Source of the DNA: Pseudomonadota bacterium
Lineage (GTDB): Bacteria; Bdellovibrionota; UBA1018; CAIMNF01
Direction of reading: 5' to 3'
NCBI GenBank assembly: GCA_027482725.1
Contig: JAIXVT010000285.1
Span: 1-6,970 of the forward strand
Length of the DNA: 6,970 bases
Position 1 is the first letter of the stretch; each line of letters opens with the position of its first letter. Of this stretch, positions 5,564-6,970 are shown in pieces. The notes beneath the pieces were generated by a model. It did no database searches, was not told the origin of the DNA, and worked only from the letters and a program-made list of their open reading frames with translations. A program made the position numbers and the translations under genes.

Positions 5564-5592
5564 AGGCTACTGAACGAGATAAGGTGAGTCAA
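5564..5592 (-). promoter_or_regulatory. Possible sigma-70-like promoter for the nuo-like operon
   Basis: On the minus strand, TTGACT (5592-5587, five of six -35 bases) is followed after exactly 17 nt by TAGCCT (5569-5564). The -10 element keeps only its three most important bases (T, A and final T). The expected start point falls near 5557, only about 6 nt before the ATG at 5551, so the transcript would be nearly leaderless; this fits the missing ribosome site there. The -35 element overlaps the mfd start codon. This is a pattern-based guess. Confidence 0.3.
5581..5588 (+). promoter_or_regulatory. Ribosome binding site of mfd
   Basis: AAGGTGAG lies just upstream of the ATG at 5592, with 7 nt between the AAGG core and the start codon. 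An in-frame TAA at 5580-5582 blocks any earlier start, so ATG 5592 is the first possible initiation codon in the frame. Confidence 0.6.
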
Positions 5593-6970
5593 TGCCCGCA
5601 CGGCTTTTGAAACTAGAATTTAATCCCAAGCAGACCCCGATTGTTTCTTGGGTTGCGATGAGCTTGCTCCGGAACGCGGAACGCCATGGATCAATTGTTT
5701 TTATTGAAGATGGCGATGAAGCCCGTGAGCGGCTCGCCACCACGCTCCATGCGCTTTCACAGACCCTAGCCCCCCATGCCAACATTTCCATTTTGAATTG
5801 GCCGGCGTTTTCACACCTCCCCGACCAACCCATTGCGTTGTCTCTCCGAGAACGCAACGAGAGGCTCGATACTCTGCGCAAAATAACCTCACGCTCGGGA
5901 CCATCCCTGATCCTGACCTCAACTCTTGGCGTTTTACAACCCACCCTGCCTGCATCCCTGTTCAAAACGCTATCCATAGACTTATCGGTTTCTCACGATA
6001 TGGGCTCCCTCCAAGACTTGGGTCTGCGCTTGATGGGCATGGGCTACCGCAAAGCGGAACTGGTGCAAGAATCAGGTCAGTTTGCGGTCCGCGGTGATAT
6101 TTTTGATATTTTCGTGCCGGGAACAGCGCTCCCGTACCGTATCGATTGTTTTGATACCCAAGTAGAACGCATCCGAACATTCGATCCCGAAAGCCAACGC
6201 TCGTCTGCGGAACTTTTACAAACTTGTCGCATTACTCCCGCCGAAGAAGCGATCGTCTCCCCCCTGGATTGCAACACGCTCATCGAGCGCATCAAAGCGG
6301 ATGGAGACCAACGCTCAATCTCACGCAAAATCCGAGACCCCATTGTAGAGAACATCCGAAACGGTTTCCCCCCCGAGAATTTCCGACACTGGTTAGCTTA
6401 TTGTTTTGAGACTCCAGGCCAACTGACCGACTATCTTGAGGAATTCCAATTCGTCACTTTGAATATGGACCCTGCCGCCCAGGAGCTGAAAAAACTTCAG
6501 GATAAAATTGGCCTTCAGAATTCTAAACATCATCAAGAGTATTGGATCGCCCCGACACTGGAACACACGTATCTCCCTATGATCAAAAAGTGGGAGCCTC
6601 TTTTGACCGCTGCACCCACGGCGCTGCTCCCTCCAGAAGAACTCACTCCGTCGTCTCTGAGCCGCGCGATCGAGCAAAAGACGAAATTTTTGTTCTACCA
6701 AACCCCAAGTGCCCTAGAGCGACTCAATTACTGGAATGAGCAAAACCAAGCTCAGGCCATTCTTGTCGAAGGACGGATCTTTGGGACCCTGATCGATCAC
6801 CGCACCCAAACCGCATTTATCGATGAAGTCGATATATTGGGGAAGGCACACATTCCGGCCAAAGAACGGAAAATTAAATTTAAAGTCGAAAACCCCGAGG
6901 ACTACGCTCCCGTCCAAGACGGATCTCTCGACGTCGGAGATGCCGTGGTCCACGCCACGCATGGAATCGG
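5592..6970 (+). CDS. mfd: Transcription-repair coupling factor Mfd, N-terminal part (3' end beyond window)
   Basis: The first 459 codons of mfd are present and the gene runs off the right edge. Mfd is an ATP-dependent translocase that removes RNA polymerase stalled at DNA damage and recruits UvrA for nucleotide excision repair. The UvrB-homology module is visible: LNWPAFSHLP followed by LRERNERLDTLRKI (68-98) resembles the YxxxSPxxxxxxERLxxLxxL segment, and GYRKAELVQESGQFAVRG (151-168), DIFDIF (169-174), PYRIDCFDTQVERIRTFDP (181-199) and SQRS (201-204) match the family's GYxRxxxVxxxGEFAVRGGILDIFPP...RIExFDxExExIRxFDPxTQRS signature. LDVGDAVVHATHGIG (446-460) opens the RNA polymerase-interacting domain (VGDYVVHxxHGIG), at a position typical for Mfd. 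The helicase motor and C-terminal autoinhibitory domain lie outside the window. The gene diverges from the nuo-like operon and is not functionally linked to it as far as can be seen. Confidence 0.96.
   Translation, partial: MPARLLKLEFNPKQTPIVSWVAMSLLRNAERHGSIVFIEDGDEARERLATTLHALSQTLAPHANISILNWPAFSHLPDQPIALSLRERNERLDTLRKITSRSGPSLILTSTLGVLQPTLPASLFKTLSIDLSVSHDMGSLQDLGLRLMGMGYRKAELVQESGQFAVRGDIFDIFVPGTALPYRIDCFDTQVERIRTFDPESQRSSAELLQTCRITPAEEAIVSPLDCNTLIERIKADGDQRSISRKIRDPIVENIRNGFPPENFRHWLAYCFETPGQLTDYLEEFQFVTLNMDPAAQELKKLQDKIGLQNSKHHQEYWIAPTLEHTYLPMIKKWEPLLTAAPTALLPPEELTPSSLSRAIEQKTKFLFYQTPSALERLNYWNEQNQAQAILVEGRIFGTLIDHRTQTAFIDEVDILGKAHIPAKERKIKFKVENPEDYAPVQDGSLDVGDAVVHATHGI

Noticed and set aside
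5567..5977. Minus-strand open frame of 136 codons opposite mfd
   Set aside because: The mfd frame on the plus strand has clear family motifs over this stretch. The reverse frame is arginine- and serine-rich with no recognisable pattern.
1..6970. CRISPR arrays, tRNA/rRNA genes, insertion sequences, terminators
   Set aside because: I saw no regularly spaced direct repeats, RNA gene motifs, transposase frames or hairpin-plus-T-run structures. The window is almost wholly coding.

Overview
This window is gene-dense bacterial DNA with two divergent transcription units. Nothing in it fixes a lineage. The full-type Mfd, Shine-Dalgarno sites and tightly overlapped operon indicate a bacterium, and the canonical nuo gene order suggests a complex I-bearing ancestor.

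Positions 1-5551 (minus strand) hold one operon of nine genes, read right to left: a NuoA-like protein, NuoB, a NuoD-like protein, a NuoH-like protein, NuoI, NuoJ-like and NuoK-like proteins, a NuoL/M/N-type antiporter-like protein, and a second antiporter-like protein that runs off the left edge and starts with GTG at 762. All eight junctions are 4-nt stop/start overlaps. The order A-B-D-H-I-J-K-L-(M/N) follows the canonical nuo operon, but nuoC, nuoE, nuoF and nuoG are missing. There is no NADH-oxidising module and no 30-kDa subunit between B and D. Positions 5592-6970 (plus strand) hold the first 459 codons of mfd, the transcription-repair coupling factor.

Taken together, the operon would build a stripped, strongly diverged complex I-like membrane machine. 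The peripheral iron-sulfur chain is kept: eight cysteines for two [4Fe-4S] clusters in NuoI, and four cysteines for cluster N2 in NuoB. The NuoD-like partner, where complex I reduces quinone or a group 4 hydrogenase binds NiFe, has no cysteines at all and lacks the conserved quinone-site histidine loop. The membrane subunits keep family topology but are shortened and have lost several signature residues. NuoK keeps one acidic membrane residue as Asp and loses the other, and the NuoH-like and antiporter-like subunits are small. Electrons could therefore enter at NuoI, perhaps from ferredoxin, and reach N2, but the acceptor and the coupled ion are unknown. This orphan, nuoC-less complex I-like system is the most interesting thing in the window.
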